Of a stretch of 64,000 nucleotides of DNA, positions 1-9,353 are shown piece after piece; position 1 is the first letter of the stretch, and every line of letters begins with the position of its first letter. Made by a program: the position numbers and the translations under genes. The stretch is taken from the NCBI RefSeq assembly GCF_019375475.1, contig NZ_JAHXGQ010000003.1:744001-808000 (forward strand), read 5' to 3'. Under the pieces are notes generated by a model. It worked only from the letters and a program-made list of their open reading frames with translations. It was not told where the DNA came from and did no database searches. This stretch comes from Saccharothrix obliqua (lineage in GTDB: Bacteria; Actinomycetota; Actinomycetes; Mycobacteriales; Pseudonocardiaceae).

Positions 1-75
1 AGTTGTCGACACAAACTCATGGCCTCGGACACCTTGTCCGGTATGTCCGCTGCGGGCGTTCGCGGGCCCACCTGT

Positions 76-681
76 ATGGTGATGATCATGGTTGAGGTCC
101 GACGTGCGACCCCTGATGACGTAGAAGCAGCAGTGGAGGTGTTGACCGCCGCGTTCGTGTGGTCCCCGTTCATCCGGCACCTGGTGGCCGCGGACGACCA
201 CGAGCGCAGGGTGCGCGAAACGCAGCGGTTGTTCCTGACCCACGTCGGGTTGGCACACGGTGCGGTGTGGGTGACCGATGACCGCGACGCGGTCGCGGTG
301 TGGACGACACCGGAGACCGACGCGGCGGCGGCCTTCGGGCCGATCGTCGAGCAGGTCGCCGACCTGGCGGGCGAGCAGGCCGCCGCGGCGGCCCGCACCG
401 AGCAGCTGCTGGGCCCGCACCGGCCCACCGAGCCGGTGTGGTTCCTCGGTTCCGTCGCCGTGCGACCGGACCGCCAGGGTCGGGGGCTGGGCACCGCGGT
501 GATCAGCCCCGGCCTCGCCGCCGCCGACGCGGCCGGGTCGCCCGCCTACCTGGAGACCTCGACGGACCGGAACGTGCGGCTGTACCGCCGGCTCGGTTTC
601 GAGGTGACCACCGAGGTGCGCCTGCCCGACGGTGCACCGCCCGTGTGGTGCATGAACCGGTCGCCCCGCACCACGGGCTGA
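76..681 (+). CDS. GNAT family N-acetyltransferase
   Basis: Predicted acetyl-CoA-dependent N-acyltransferase of about 201 residues. The N-terminal beta strand and helix (EVRRATPDDVEAAVEVL) and the acetyl-CoA pyrophosphate-binding loop RQGRGLG after VAVRPD are typical of GNAT motif A. A later segment, YLETSTDRNVRLYRRLGFE, is the usual motif B region. The frame is open back to position 19, but GNAT homology begins just after three closely spaced ATGs (76, 82, 88), so one of these is the likely start; no strong ribosome site separates them. The substrate cannot be told from sequence. It stands alone upstream of a 0.9 kb gap and has no evident link to the polysaccharide operon. Confidence 0.85.
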   Translation: MVMIMVEVRRATPDDVEAAVEVLTAAFVWSPFIRHLVAADDHERRVRETQRLFLTHVGLAHGAVWVTDDRDAVAVWTTPETDAAAAFGPIVEQVADLAGEQAAAAARTEQLLGPHRPTEPVWFLGSVAVRPDRQGRGLGTAVISPGLAAADAAGSPAYLETSTDRNVRLYRRLGFEVTTEVRLPDGAPPVWCMNRSPRTTG

Positions 682-1594
682 CCACGCGAAGAACGCCGCC
701 ACCCGCGCGTAGCCGCCGCGAGCCGCCGCCACCACGCCGCTGCCGCCGCCGCTCGCGCCGCCGTCGACGGAAAGTCCGCTCGGCGTCGGCGCACCGCGCC
801 ACGGGTGTCCGGCGCCCGGCCGGTCGGGAGGAACCCCGACCGGCCGGGGGCGCCGCGCCGCTCGGTTCCGCGGCGCACCGATCGGGCTCGTAAGGCTTTC
901 GGTCGGAGACCATCGGTGTCCTCCGCACCGGGTCCGCCGTCGACCGCGTTCCCGGTGCGCGGCACCGGCGAGACCGCATCGACGCGCTTGTGCCAAGCGG
1001 GCCGGCTCCGCGTATTTCGGGACCCGGCGCGTCGGGCGAAAACGTCCGCATCGTGGGCCGCCGGCAGGGTAGAGGGGTGCTCATCTACGGGCTGCGCGGG
1101 TGGTCTCAAGGGGTGCGCTTTACCGGGGGTGCCGCACTCGAATGGCACTCGGCCGGCCGGCACCGGTCGAGCCGGCGCGGGGTTGGCCGAGGACTTTATT
1201 CCGGGTCGCGCGGATAAGTGGTCCGGATGGTTATCGGGGTGGGCGGTTCGGTGTGAGCCGTTCGGCGCTCCGCCGACTGCTCCGGTGCGGAAACTGTTTC
1301 GCACGAATTGCGGTACCGGTGGTAGAAGCGGCCCGTCTACCTTGACTGTTGTATGTCCCAGGCTCCTCGGGGAGGGTATGGGGGCGGTGTCCGGGCGGTG
1401 CGGGTCCGGCGAGCCCCCACCGGGAACCGCAAAATGCGGCTACCGGGTGGATCGCAATCGGTTGTGGAAGGTGCTTCCGGTGTGGGCCTCGAAGCTGCTC
1501 GCGGGATGACTGGGAAGGCGGACGAGCAGGTGCAGGTCGCCGCTCGGTGTCCACCGCCGTGGGAGATTCCGGGACTACTTGAAAGGGTTATGCC
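682..1594. other. long non-coding stretch upstream of the exopolysaccharide operon
   Basis: About 0.9 kb with no convincing gene. Open frames exist on both strands but are Arg/Pro/Ser-rich, without domain character or a ribosome site, as expected from GC-rich shadow frames. Part of it (about 1180-1600) is less GC-rich than the coding DNA and holds an inverted repeat at 1285-1304 and a CCGCA-AAA-TGCGG mini-hairpin near 1430. It probably contains the promoter and a long leader for the operon starting at 1595. I could not match it to a known riboswitch class. Confidence 0.5.
1285..1304. promoter_or_regulatory. inverted repeat, possible operator of the exopolysaccharide operon
   Basis: The 20 bases read GTGCG-G-AAAC-T-GTTTCGCAC: two 9-base arms forming an inverted repeat with one extra G in the left arm and a single central T. 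It lies 290 bases upstream of the first deacetylase gene in a gene-free region. An inverted repeat of this size suits a dimeric repressor such as TetR or GntR, but no regulator gene is adjacent, so the role is inferred. Confidence 0.35.
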
Positions 1595-3691
1595 TTGGTG
1601 TCGCATTCTGCGCGTGTGAAGCGGATCGGATCATTACTCGTGGCGGCCCTCGCCGTGGCCGGTGTGCTGCTGCCGGCGACGGCCGCCCAGGCGGACCCCC
1701 GAAGACACCACCGGCACGGTGTGGTCCGCGGTGAGGTCGCCCGCCCTGCACCCGCCCGACCACCGGCGCGCGGTGTCGCGCGCAACGGGGCGCTGCCCAC
1801 CGCCGCGCCCGCCAAGCGCGCCGCCGACGAGGTCGCGCTGCGCCCGCTGGTGATCGGCCTGGACGCCGCCGACTTCGGCCTGCCCACGTGGAAGGCCGTG
1901 CTCAACCGGGTCGGCTCGCCCTACGACGTCCTGCTGGCCAAGGACGAGCGGCTGACCGCGGAGCGGCTGGTCCGCCCCGACGGCGTCGGCCGCTACAACG
2001 CCATCCTGCTGACCGACAACGCGCTGCTGCACCTCAGCGGCGGCCAGTACGTCAGCGGCTTCGACGACGTCGAGTGGCAGGTCCTCTGGAACTACGAGGC
2101 CACGCACAAGGTCCGCCAGGTGTCGTTGTTCACGTCGTGGGGCACGTTCCCCGAGGACTACTGCCTGCGGCCCGGCGCGGAGGACTCCGCCAAGAAGTAC
2201 ACCGCCGCGCTCACCGGCGCCGGTGGGAAGCTGTTCGACTACCTCAAGACCGACGCGAGCATCCCGATCACCGACTCGTACGTCTACCGCTCGACCCTCG
2301 CGCCGAACTGCGCGGCCGAGCCGCTGCTGACCATCGGGCAGTACGTGGTGGGCGTGACGAGCACCGCCGCCGACGGCCGTGAGCGCGCCGCGCTGACCTT
2401 CACCTCCGACCAGAACCTGGCGCAGACCGACCTGCTGGGCTACGGCCTGCTGCGCTGGGCCACCCGGGGCGTGCTGGTCGGCGAGTTCCGGCACTGGGTC
2501 AACGTCGACGTGGACGACTGGTTCAACTACACCGACCACCTCTACCCGGACGGGCACCTGGAGACCGAACCCGGCTTCCGGGCGTCCGGCACGGACGCGG
2601 CGGCGGCGGACGCGCAGCAGCGCAAGCTGCGCGCCGACTACCCGCTGGCGGCCGGCTTCACGTTGAACCTGCCCTACAACGGGGACGGCATCGACGGGGA
2701 AGCCCCGTCGCAGTGCTCGAACGAGGACACGCCCGACCCGCTCACCAGCTACTCGCGCTGCCTGTCGAAGAACTTCCGGTGGCTCAACCACACGGTGACC
2801 CACCCGGAGCTGAACTTCACCGACTACGACGAGAGCTACGAGGAGATCGCCGAGAACCTGGAGATCGGCCGCGACACCGGGCTGACCGTGCCGACCAACG
2901 TGCTCAAGACCCCGGCCTACTCGGGCCTCGGCGTGTACAACCCGGACCCGGACGCGCCGGACACCGACCCGCCGACGGACTTCGGGCTCGCCAAGTCCAA
3001 CAAGGAACTGCTGGAGGCGGCCAAGGACGCGGGCGTGCGGTACCTGCACGGCAACATGTCGTTCCCCAGCCACCAGCCGAACTGCTTCAACTGCGGCATC
3101 CGGCACCCGCTGCGCCCGGAGCTGCTCGTCGTGCCGGACTGGCCGACCAACATCGGCTACCACACCACGGCCGCCGCCGAGCAGACGCTGTTCTACAACA
3201 GCTTCTACGGTCCCAAGGGCAAGTTCCCGTTCCACGACCACGACCTCAACTACACCGAGATGGTGGACTACGAGGCGGAAGTGGCGCTCCAGCACGTGAT
3301 GTCCGGTTCGGCCTACGCGCACACCCTGCACCAGGGCAACCTGCGGGAGTACGCGACCGGCCGCAGCCTCACCTCGGACTGGCTCCGGGCGGTCGTCGCC
3401 AAGTACAGCGCCCGGTACCAGGTGCCGCTGCTGAACCCGGACTGGCCGACCCTCGCCAAGTACGTGGACGCGCGGACCGCGCACTTCGCCGAGCTGAACG
3501 CGAAGCGCGATCCGGTGTGGAACAAGGCGAAGAACACCGTCACCTACACACCGGGCACGACCGGGTCGTTGTTCCTGACCGGCGTGACCTCGTCGTCGGG
3601 TGAGACCCAGGGTTACGGCAGCGACCGCGTCACGCGGGTCCCGATCACCGCGGGCAAGCAGGTCGTGGCCACGGCGGTCCCGCGCCGATGA
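1595..3691 (+). CDS. secreted Agd3-like (CE18-type) polysaccharide deacetylase, copy 1
   Basis: Predicted exported N-acetylhexosamine deacetylase of 698 residues. A basic start, a hydrophobic stretch and ATAAQA form a Sec signal peptide (residues 1-34). The catalytic half carries a metal-site pattern: VDVDDW (Asp307, Asp308), HTVTH (His399, His403) and a late AHTLH motif (575-579). The DD plus HxxxH pattern and overall length resemble Agd3, the CE18 enzyme that deacetylates fungal galactosaminogalactan; the N-terminal half would correspond to its carbohydrate-binding part. The start is TTG 1595 or GTG 1598, both placed behind GAAAGG (1581-1586); the ATG at 1590 is out of frame. The stop overlaps the next gene (ATGA), so the two paralogues are co-translated. 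The family call is from motifs only. Confidence 0.8.
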   Translation: MVSHSARVKRIGSLLVAALAVAGVLLPATAAQADPRRHHRHGVVRGEVARPAPARPPARGVARNGALPTAAPAKRAADEVALRPLVIGLDAADFGLPTWKAVLNRVGSPYDVLLAKDERLTAERLVRPDGVGRYNAILLTDNALLHLSGGQYVSGFDDVEWQVLWNYEATHKVRQVSLFTSWGTFPEDYCLRPGAEDSAKKYTAALTGAGGKLFDYLKTDASIPITDSYVYRSTLAPNCAAEPLLTIGQYVVGVTSTAADGRERAALTFTSDQNLAQTDLLGYGLLRWATRGVLVGEFRHWVNVDVDDWFNYTDHLYPDGHLETEPGFRASGTDAAAADAQQRKLRADYPLAAGFTLNLPYNGDGIDGEAPSQCSNEDTPDPLTSYSRCLSKNFRWLNHTVTHPELNFTDYDESYEEIAENLEIGRDTGLTVPTNVLKTPAYSGLGVYNPDPDAPDTDPPTDFGLAKSNKELLEAAKDAGVRYLHGNMSFPSHQPNCFNCGIRHPLRPELLVVPDWPTNIGYHTTAAAEQTLFYNSFYGPKGKFPFHDHDLNYTEMVDYEAEVALQHVMSGSAYAHTLHQGNLREYATGRSLTSDWLRAVVAKYSARYQVPLLNPDWPTLAKYVDARTAHFAELNAKRDPVWNKAKNTVTYTPGTTGSLFLTGVTSSSGETQGYGSDRVTRVPITAGKQVVATAVPRR

Positions 3692-5778
3692 GGTTGTCCC
3701 GGTTCGGTTCCCGCGCCCGCGTACCGCTGCTGGTGGTGCTCGCGCTCGCGATCGGCGTGATCACCGCGACCAGTCCGTCCATCGAGGACGGAGCGGGCGG
3801 GGGCCGGCCGGCGGCGGTGCCGCTGGTCGTCGCCGCCAAGCGGCTGGTCCCGGTCCGCGTCGCGGACCAGGGCCCCGCTCGCCGGGGCGACCTGGTGGCG
3901 TTGCGGCAGCTCGTGATCGCCACCGGGCCGGACGACTTCGGCCTGGAGACGTGGCGCTCGGTGCTGGACCGGGCCGGGACCCCGTACGACGTGCTCTTCG
4001 CGGGCGCGGAGCAGATCACCGCCGACCGGCTCGTCCGACCGGACGGCGTCGGGCGGTACAACGCGATCCTGTTGACCAGCAACACGTTGCTGCGCGCCCG
4101 CCCGGACGGCACGTACTCCAGCGACGTCGACACCGCGCAGTGGAACGCGTTGTGGGCGTACGAGCGGGAGTACGGCGTCCGGCAGGTCGCGCTGAACGCG
4201 TCGCCGGCGACCGAACCGGAGGACTACTGCCTGCGCCCGCGCGGGGAGGTCTCCGTGGGCGACACCCCGGTGCCGCTCGCGGTGACCCCCGCCGGCCGGG
4301 CGGTCTTCGACGACCTCAAGCCGGACGCGAGCATCCCGCTCACCGGCTCGTACCTCTACCGGGCGGGCGTGGCGCCCGGCTGCGCCGCCGAGACCCTGCT
4401 GGCCGCGGGTGACGACGCGGTCGCGGTGGCCGTCCGCGACCCGGACGGCCGGGAACGGCTCGCGCTCACGTTCTCCACGGGCGTGGGCTCCATCCCGGAG
4501 CTGCTGCTCAGCCGCGGCCTGCTGCACTGGGCGACGCGCGGTGTCGTGCTCGGCGAGCAGCGGCACTGGTTCTCGGTCGACATCGACGACTGGTTCAACG
4601 TCACCATGCGGAAGTACCCGGACGGCGGCACGGGTCTGTACCGGCTCGAAGCCCGGGACGCCGTCGCCGCCGCCGAGGCGCAGGACCGGTTGGGCGAACG
4701 CCACCCGCAGGCCGCGGGGTTCAAGCTCAACCTGCCTTTCAACGGCAGCAGGCTCACGGCCGACGCGCCCGCCACGTGCGACGACACCGGCACACCCGAT
4801 TCGCTCAGCGGCTGCTCCAAGTTCCTGGTCGACGAGTTCCGGTGGATCAACCACACCGCGACGCACCCGCAGATGAACAACACCCCGTACCAGGTCAACC
4901 GGGAAGAGATCCAGCGGAACCTGGAGTTCGCCGCCGACGCGGGGCTGCCGGTGCCGCCGACCGTGCTCAAGACGCCCGAATACTCCGGGCTGGGCGTCTA
5001 CCACCGGGACGGCGACGGCACCGGTCCGCCGACCGATTTCGGCCTCACCGGGTCGAACCAGGCGCTGCTCGACGCCGCGCGCGACGTCGGCGTCCGCTAC
5101 GTGCAGGGCAACATGTCGTTCGCCGCGCACCGGCCGCCCTGCGTCAACTGCGGTATCGACCACCCGTTGCGCCGCGAGGTGTTCGTGGTGCCGGACTGGC
5201 CGACGTCGATCGCGTTCGAGGCGACCGACCCCGAGGAGCAGGCGATCCTGTTCAACGCCGAGTACGGCCGCTCGGGCAGCGACCCCGAGCACGGCGACCG
5301 GGACCTGACCTACGACGAGATCATCGACACCGAGGCGGAGATCGCCGCGCTGCACCTGATGAGCGGGTCCGCGTACGCGCACACGCTGCACCAGGGCAAC
5401 GTCCGCGAGTACGCGCCCGGCCGCAGCCTCACGTTCGACTGGATCGAGGCGACGGTGGCGAAGTACGCGGCCTACTTCGCCGTGCCGCTGAAGAACCCCG
5501 ACTGGCTGACCCTCGCGGGCTACGTGGAGGCGCGCACGGCGCACTTCGCGGAACTCGCGGCCCGGCAGGACGCGGTGTGGAACCGCGCCGCGGGCACGGT
5601 CGCCTACACGCCGACCAAGAACGGCGCGTTGTTCCTGACCGGCGCGGCGACCAGGCCCGTGACCGAGGCCGACCGGAAGTCGGCGGACGAGGCGGAGACG
5701 TACGGCTCGGACGCGGTGGCCAGGATCGGGCTGACGGCCGGGCAGCGGGTCGTCGTGCAGACGGAACCCGCCCGATGA
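3688..5778 (+). CDS. Agd3-like (CE18-type) polysaccharide deacetylase, copy 2
   Basis: Paralogue of the preceding gene, 696 residues, similar along its whole length. It keeps VDIDDW (Asp300, Asp301), HTATH (His389, His393), the MSFxxHxPxCxNCGIxHPLR segment and the late SGSAYAHTLHQGN block, so it should be an active metal-dependent deacetylase. The N-terminus (residues 1-30) is a hydrophobic helix after an Arg-rich start but lacks a clean AxA cleavage site, so this copy may stay membrane-anchored while copy 1 is released. It starts in the ATGA overlap with copy 1 and ends in an ATGA overlap with the glycosyltransferase. Two deacetylases in tandem suggest different linkages, chain positions or locations. 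Confidence 0.8.
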   Translation: MRLSRFGSRARVPLLVVLALAIGVITATSPSIEDGAGGGRPAAVPLVVAAKRLVPVRVADQGPARRGDLVALRQLVIATGPDDFGLETWRSVLDRAGTPYDVLFAGAEQITADRLVRPDGVGRYNAILLTSNTLLRARPDGTYSSDVDTAQWNALWAYEREYGVRQVALNASPATEPEDYCLRPRGEVSVGDTPVPLAVTPAGRAVFDDLKPDASIPLTGSYLYRAGVAPGCAAETLLAAGDDAVAVAVRDPDGRERLALTFSTGVGSIPELLLSRGLLHWATRGVVLGEQRHWFSVDIDDWFNVTMRKYPDGGTGLYRLEARDAVAAAEAQDRLGERHPQAAGFKLNLPFNGSRLTADAPATCDDTGTPDSLSGCSKFLVDEFRWINHTATHPQMNNTPYQVNREEIQRNLEFAADAGLPVPPTVLKTPEYSGLGVYHRDGDGTGPPTDFGLTGSNQALLDAARDVGVRYVQGNMSFAAHRPPCVNCGIDHPLRREVFVVPDWPTSIAFEATDPEEQAILFNAEYGRSGSDPEHGDRDLTYDEIIDTEAEIAALHLMSGSAYAHTLHQGNVREYAPGRSLTFDWIEATVAKYAAYFAVPLKNPDWLTLAGYVEARTAHFAELAARQDAVWNRAAGTVAYTPTKNGALFLTGAATRPVTEADRKSADEAETYGSDAVARIGLTAGQRVVVQTEPAR

Positions 5779-7235
5779 CGACCTACGAGGTGCGTCCGAC
5801 GGCCGGCTCCGGCCACCCGGCGGACACCAGGACCCGCATCGCGCTCATCGCGGAGGGCACCTACCCCTTCCACCCCGGCGGGGTGAGCCTGTGGTGCGAC
5901 CAACTGGTCCGAGGGATGCCGGAGCACGCGTTCACCGTCGTCGCGCTCACCGTGGACGGCGCGGAGCGCCCGACGTGGGAGCTGCCGGACAACCTCGTGG
6001 AGGTGGTGAACCTGCCGCTGTGGGGAAGACGCGCGCGCCACGCGCGCCGGAAGCCGAAGAAGTTCGCCGGGCTCCACGAGGAGTTCCTGCGGTCGTTCAT
6101 CCCGCACACCGCGGACAGCGCCGAGGCGTTCACCGCGGCCCTGCGTGCGTTGTTCGAAGCCGGGCGCACGACCGACGTCGGCGCGGCGCTGATGTCCAAC
6201 GACGCGGTCGACCGGATCATCGCCGTGACCGCGGAGGCGGACGGCGAACCGCTGCCGCTGCACGAGGCGGTCCTGGTCGCCGACCTGCTGGAGCACATGC
6301 TGCGCCCGCTGTTCCACCCACCGATCCGGGTGGACGTGTGCCACCTCGCGATGAACGGGTTGAGCGCGCTGGTCGCCCTGGCCGCGAAGTGGGCGCACGG
6401 CACGCCGATCCTCATGTCCGAGCACGGCGTCTACCTCCGCGAGCGCTACCTGGCCGTGCTGCACGAGGACGTGCCGCGCCGGGTGAAGCGCATCCTGCTC
6501 GCGTTCCACCGAGCGCTGGCCGGCGCGGCCTACCGCACCTGCGACATGCTCGCACCGCACTCCGGCTACAACCGCCGGTGGCAGCTCCGCAACGGCGCCG
6601 AGGAGGCGCGGATGCGCACCATGTACAACGGCATCGACCCGGAGGACTTCCCGGCCGCGGTCGGCGAACCGGAGCAGCCGACGATCGTGTTCGTCGGCCG
6701 GATCGACCCGCTGAAGGACCTGCACACGCTGATCCGGGCGTTCCACCTGGTGCGTGCCGAGTTACCGGACGCGCGGTTGCGCATGTTCGGCCCGGTCACC
6801 GTCGCCAACGAGGGCTACCACGCGGGCTGCGTCCGCCTGGTCGAAGAACTGGGCCTGACCGGGGCGGCGGTGTTCGAGGGCCGCGTGCCGAGCCAGGTCG
6901 ACGCCTACCACGCGGGCCACGTGGTCGCGCTCACCAGCATCTCGGAGGGTTTCCCGTTCTCCTTGGTGGAGGCCATGTCGACGGGCCGGCCGCCGGTGTG
7001 CACGAACGTCGGGGGAGTGCCCGAGGCCGTCGGCGAGGCCGGGTTCGTCGTGCCGCCGCGTGACCACGAGGCCGTCGCCCGCGCGTGCCTCCGGCTGCTC
7101 ACCGACACCGAGCTGCGGCAGCGGCTCGGCGGGATGGCCCGGCAGCGCGTGCTGGAGCACTTCACCCTCCAGCGCTGGAACGACAGCTACCAGGCCAGGT
7201 ACGCCGAACTGGCGCTCGTGGGGAGGCCCGGGTGA
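5775..7235 (+). CDS. pelF: PelF-type GT4 glycosyltransferase
   Basis: Cytoplasmic polysaccharide synthase subunit of the Pel type, 486 residues, close to the roughly 500 of known PelF proteins. The N-terminal donor/acceptor half has the PelF hallmarks EGTYPFHPGGVSLWCDQL and SEHGVYLRERYL. The C-terminal GT-B half has NGIDPEDF, FVGRIDPLKDLHTLI, the SEGFPFSLVEAMS donor-sugar motif and GGVPEAVG. In Pel systems this enzyme uses UDP-activated N-acetylhexosamines (UDP-GalNAc/UDP-GlcNAc) to build the chain. ATGA coupling to the deacetylase upstream and GTGA coupling to the membrane protein downstream fit one export machine. I regard this as the most secure functional call of the operon. Confidence 0.9.
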   Translation: MTTYEVRPTAGSGHPADTRTRIALIAEGTYPFHPGGVSLWCDQLVRGMPEHAFTVVALTVDGAERPTWELPDNLVEVVNLPLWGRRARHARRKPKKFAGLHEEFLRSFIPHTADSAEAFTAALRALFEAGRTTDVGAALMSNDAVDRIIAVTAEADGEPLPLHEAVLVADLLEHMLRPLFHPPIRVDVCHLAMNGLSALVALAAKWAHGTPILMSEHGVYLRERYLAVLHEDVPRRVKRILLAFHRALAGAAYRTCDMLAPHSGYNRRWQLRNGAEEARMRTMYNGIDPEDFPAAVGEPEQPTIVFVGRIDPLKDLHTLIRAFHLVRAELPDARLRMFGPVTVANEGYHAGCVRLVEELGLTGAAVFEGRVPSQVDAYHAGHVVALTSISEGFPFSLVEAMSTGRPPVCTNVGGVPEAVGEAGFVVPPRDHEAVARACLRLLTDTELRQRLGGMARQRVLEHFTLQRWNDSYQARYAELALVGRPG

Positions 7236-8593
7236 CGGTGGAGGACCTGGTCGGGCACGTCCGGCCGCTGCTGCCCGACCCGGTGGACGAACTCCAGGTC
7301 GCGGCGGTCCTGGAGAGCCAGGGGGTCACCGACGACGCGGCGGTCGACGAGTACGGCATGGCCGACGTGTTCGAGTTGGCGCACGAGGTGTACGCGTCGT
7401 TGAAGGCCGAACCCGCGGCCGAACCGGAAGCCGAGGCGCCGCCGCCGTCCCGGCCGTGGTGGCAGGACGTCGTGCACGGCCTGGTGTACCTCATCCCGAG
7501 CGTCGTCTACCCGGCCGTGCTCGCCGTCCTGGGCGCGGAGGACATGTTGTACGGCCTGGTGTTCGCCACGACGACCGGCTGGATCTGGGGAGCGGGCACG
7601 AGCTGGGTGGCCCACCGGATGGTCGGCGCGGGCGCGCGCCGGGCGGCGGCGCGGACGTTGCTGCTGCTCAACTGCGCGGGTTTCGCCCCGGCGTTCGCCG
7701 GCGCGCTGCTCATCGCGCGGTGGCACGGCGGTGGGACCACGCTCGTGCTGTTCGTGCTGGCGCAGACCGGTTTCCAGGTCGCCGCGGGCATCCTGGTGTT
7801 CCACCGCCGCGAGGCGTGGCTGCTCGCCGCCATGCTGCCCGCGGCCATCGGCGGGTTGCTGCACCTGCTGACCGGTTTCGCCGACGGGCTGGTGGTCACG
7901 GTGCTGGCGCTGGGCGTGATCTCGGTGGCGGCGGCGCTGACCGCCGCGCACCGCGCGGGCGCGGCGGTCGAGGCCAGCGGGGTCTCCCGCGTCCCGCCGG
8001 TCCGGGAACTGGTGCTGGGCGCGTTGCCCGGCATGGTGTACGCGGCCCTGTGCGCGGGTTTCCTGCTGCACGCCGACATGCGGTACGTGATCGGGCCGCT
8101 GGACCTCGCGGTCGGCGTGACGCCGCTCGTGGCGGGCATGGGCGCGGTCGAGTGGCGGGTGCACCGGATGTTCGAGCAGGCGAGCCGGTTGCTGCGGCGC
8201 TGCGCCTCGCCCGCGCTGTTCCACCGCGCGATGTGGCGGTTGCTGCTGCGCGAGCTGGCGACGTGCCTGGTGGTGCTCGGCGCGCTCGCGCTGGTGTTGT
8301 TGGCCGCGCTGCGGTGGAGCGGCGAGCTGACCGTGCCCGGCGCATTGCTGATCGACGCGCACGTCGTGCTCGGCGGCGCGTTCTTCCTGGGTTTCGTCCT
8401 GATCCGCACCGGCGGTCCCGGGTGGGCGGTCGCCTGCCTGGTCGCGGTGCTCCCGGCCGACGTCTTGCTGGTGGCGCTCGCCGACGGACGGCACGGGGAC
8501 GTGCCGGTGTTCCTGGGCTGCTGCGCGGCCCTGTCGATCCTCCTGCTCGCGGCGCTCCACCGGAGCGTCGGGCAGGTGCGGCACTACCGATGA
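7232..8593 (+). CDS. 12-TM membrane protein, PelG-like putative exopolysaccharide exporter
   Basis: Integral membrane protein of 453 residues with about 75 soluble N-terminal residues (acidic, ending in an Ala/Glu/Pro-rich linker) followed by about twelve hydrophobic segments. Length, topology and position directly after pelF match PelG, the MOP-type membrane partner of PelF, but the sequence is too divergent for me to assign by motif. A loop with [18 protein letters not shown] in the middle of the membrane part is a charged cytoplasmic segment. The GTG start sits in a GTGA overlap with pelF. The N-terminal soluble domain is not one I recognise in classical PelG. Role in transporting the nascent polymer is inferred from context. 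Confidence 0.65.
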   Translation: MTVEDLVGHVRPLLPDPVDELQVAAVLESQGVTDDAAVDEYGMADVFELAHEVYASLKAEPAAEPEAEAPPPSRPWWQDVVHGLVYLIPSVVYPAVLAVLGAEDMLYGLVFATTTGWIWGAGTSWVAHRMVGAGARRAAARTLLLLNCAGFAPAFAGALLIARWHGGGTTLVLFVLAQTGFQVAAGILVFHRREAWLLAAMLPAAIGGLLHLLTGFADGLVVTVLALGVISVAAALTAAHRAGAAVEASGVSRVPPVRELVLGALPGMVYAALCAGFLLHADMRYVIGPLDLAVGVTPLVAGMGAVEWRVHRMFEQASRLLRRCASPALFHRAMWRLLLRELATCLVVLGALALVLLAALRWSGELTVPGALLIDAHVVLGGAFFLGFVLIRTGGPGWAVACLVAVLPADVLLVALADGRHGDVPVFLGCCAALSILLLAALHRSVGQVRHYR

Positions 8594-8609
8594 CAGAAGG
8601 GAAACTCGA

Positions 8610-9353
8610 ATGCACGCGGTGATACTCGCCGGTGGACGAGGAGTCCGACTACGGCCTTACACCACCACGTTGCCCAAGCCGCTGGTGCCGATCGGCGAGG
8701 AGTACGCGATCCTCGACATCATCCTGCAACAGTTGCGTGCACACTCCTTCGACCGGGTGACCCTGGCGATCGGCCACCTCGGCTCGTTGATCCGGGCGTT
8801 CGTCAACGACGGCTCCCGGTGGGGCATCGAGGTCGACTACGCGGAGGAGGACAAGCCGCTGTCCACCATCGGGCCGCTGCTCAACTTCCTGGACCGGCTG
8901 CCCGAGCAGTTCCTGGTGATGAACGGGGACGTGCTCACCGACCTGGACTACATGGCCCTGCTCGCGCACCACGTCTCCACCGACGCGCCGCTGACCGTCG
9001 CGACCTACCGGCGCAAGGTGAAGATCGACTTCGGCACGCTGGAGACCGAGCGCGGCCGGATCGTGGAGTTCGTGGAGAAGCCCGAGTTGGCCTACGGCGT
9101 CAGCATGGGCGTCTACGCGATGTCCCGCGAGACGCTGGAGCCGTACCCGGCGAACGTCCCCTTCGGACTCGACGAGCTGGTGCTCGACCTGCTGGCGCGT
9201 GGTCGTGCGCCCGCCGCGTTCGAGTTCGACGGCTACTGGCTCGACATCGGTCGGCCCGACGACTACGACGAGGCCAACCGCTGCTTCGACCAGGTGCGGT
9301 CGGCGTTGCTGCCCAACGCGCGGGAGAAGACCCCGCTCGGGGCGGTGTCGTGA
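8610..9353 (+). CDS. sugar-1-phosphate nucleotidyltransferase
   Basis: Makes an NDP-sugar from NTP and a sugar-1-phosphate in the cytoplasm. The 247 residues begin with the pyrophosphorylase signature [13 protein letters not shown] followed by [17 protein letters not shown] supplies the metal-binding Asp, and [16 protein letters not shown] and the terminal [10 protein letters not shown] block are typical of the short RmlA/GalU-type fold without a C-terminal beta-helix. The start ATG follows AGAAGGG, 16 bases after the membrane protein gene. The product is probably a UDP- or dTDP-hexose feeding PelF, but the base and sugar specificity cannot be read from sequence. Confidence 0.85.
   Translation: MHAVILAGGRGVRLRPYTTTLPKPLVPIGEEYAILDIILQQLRAHSFDRVTLAIGHLGSLIRAFVNDGSRWGIEVDYAEEDKPLSTIGPLLNFLDRLPEQFLVMNGDVLTDLDYMALLAHHVSTDAPLTVATYRRKVKIDFGTLETERGRIVEFVEKPELAYGVSMGVYAMSRETLEPYPANVPFGLDELVLDLLARGRAPAAFEFDGYWLDIGRPDDYDEANRCFDQVRSALLPNAREKTPLGAVS

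Noticed and set aside
546..1509. Overlapping open frames on both strands in the region before the polysaccharide operon
   Set aside because: Arg/Pro/Ser-rich, no ribosome site and no recognisable motif; they cross AT-richer sequence where real genes here would show strong third-position GC.
1380..1590. Possible c-di-AMP or c-di-GMP riboswitch in the leader
   Set aside because: The small CCGCA-AAA-TGCGG hairpin and the gcggacgagcag stretch were considered, but the conserved core sequences of the known classes are not present.
1634..3484. 616-codon open frame antisense to the first deacetylase gene
   Set aside because: Val/Arg/Gly-rich composition and no domain character; the plus-strand frame has a signal peptide and conserved motifs. 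It is a shadow of GC-rich codon use, as are the similar long antisense frames at 3613-5544, 20818-24369 and 40870-44115.
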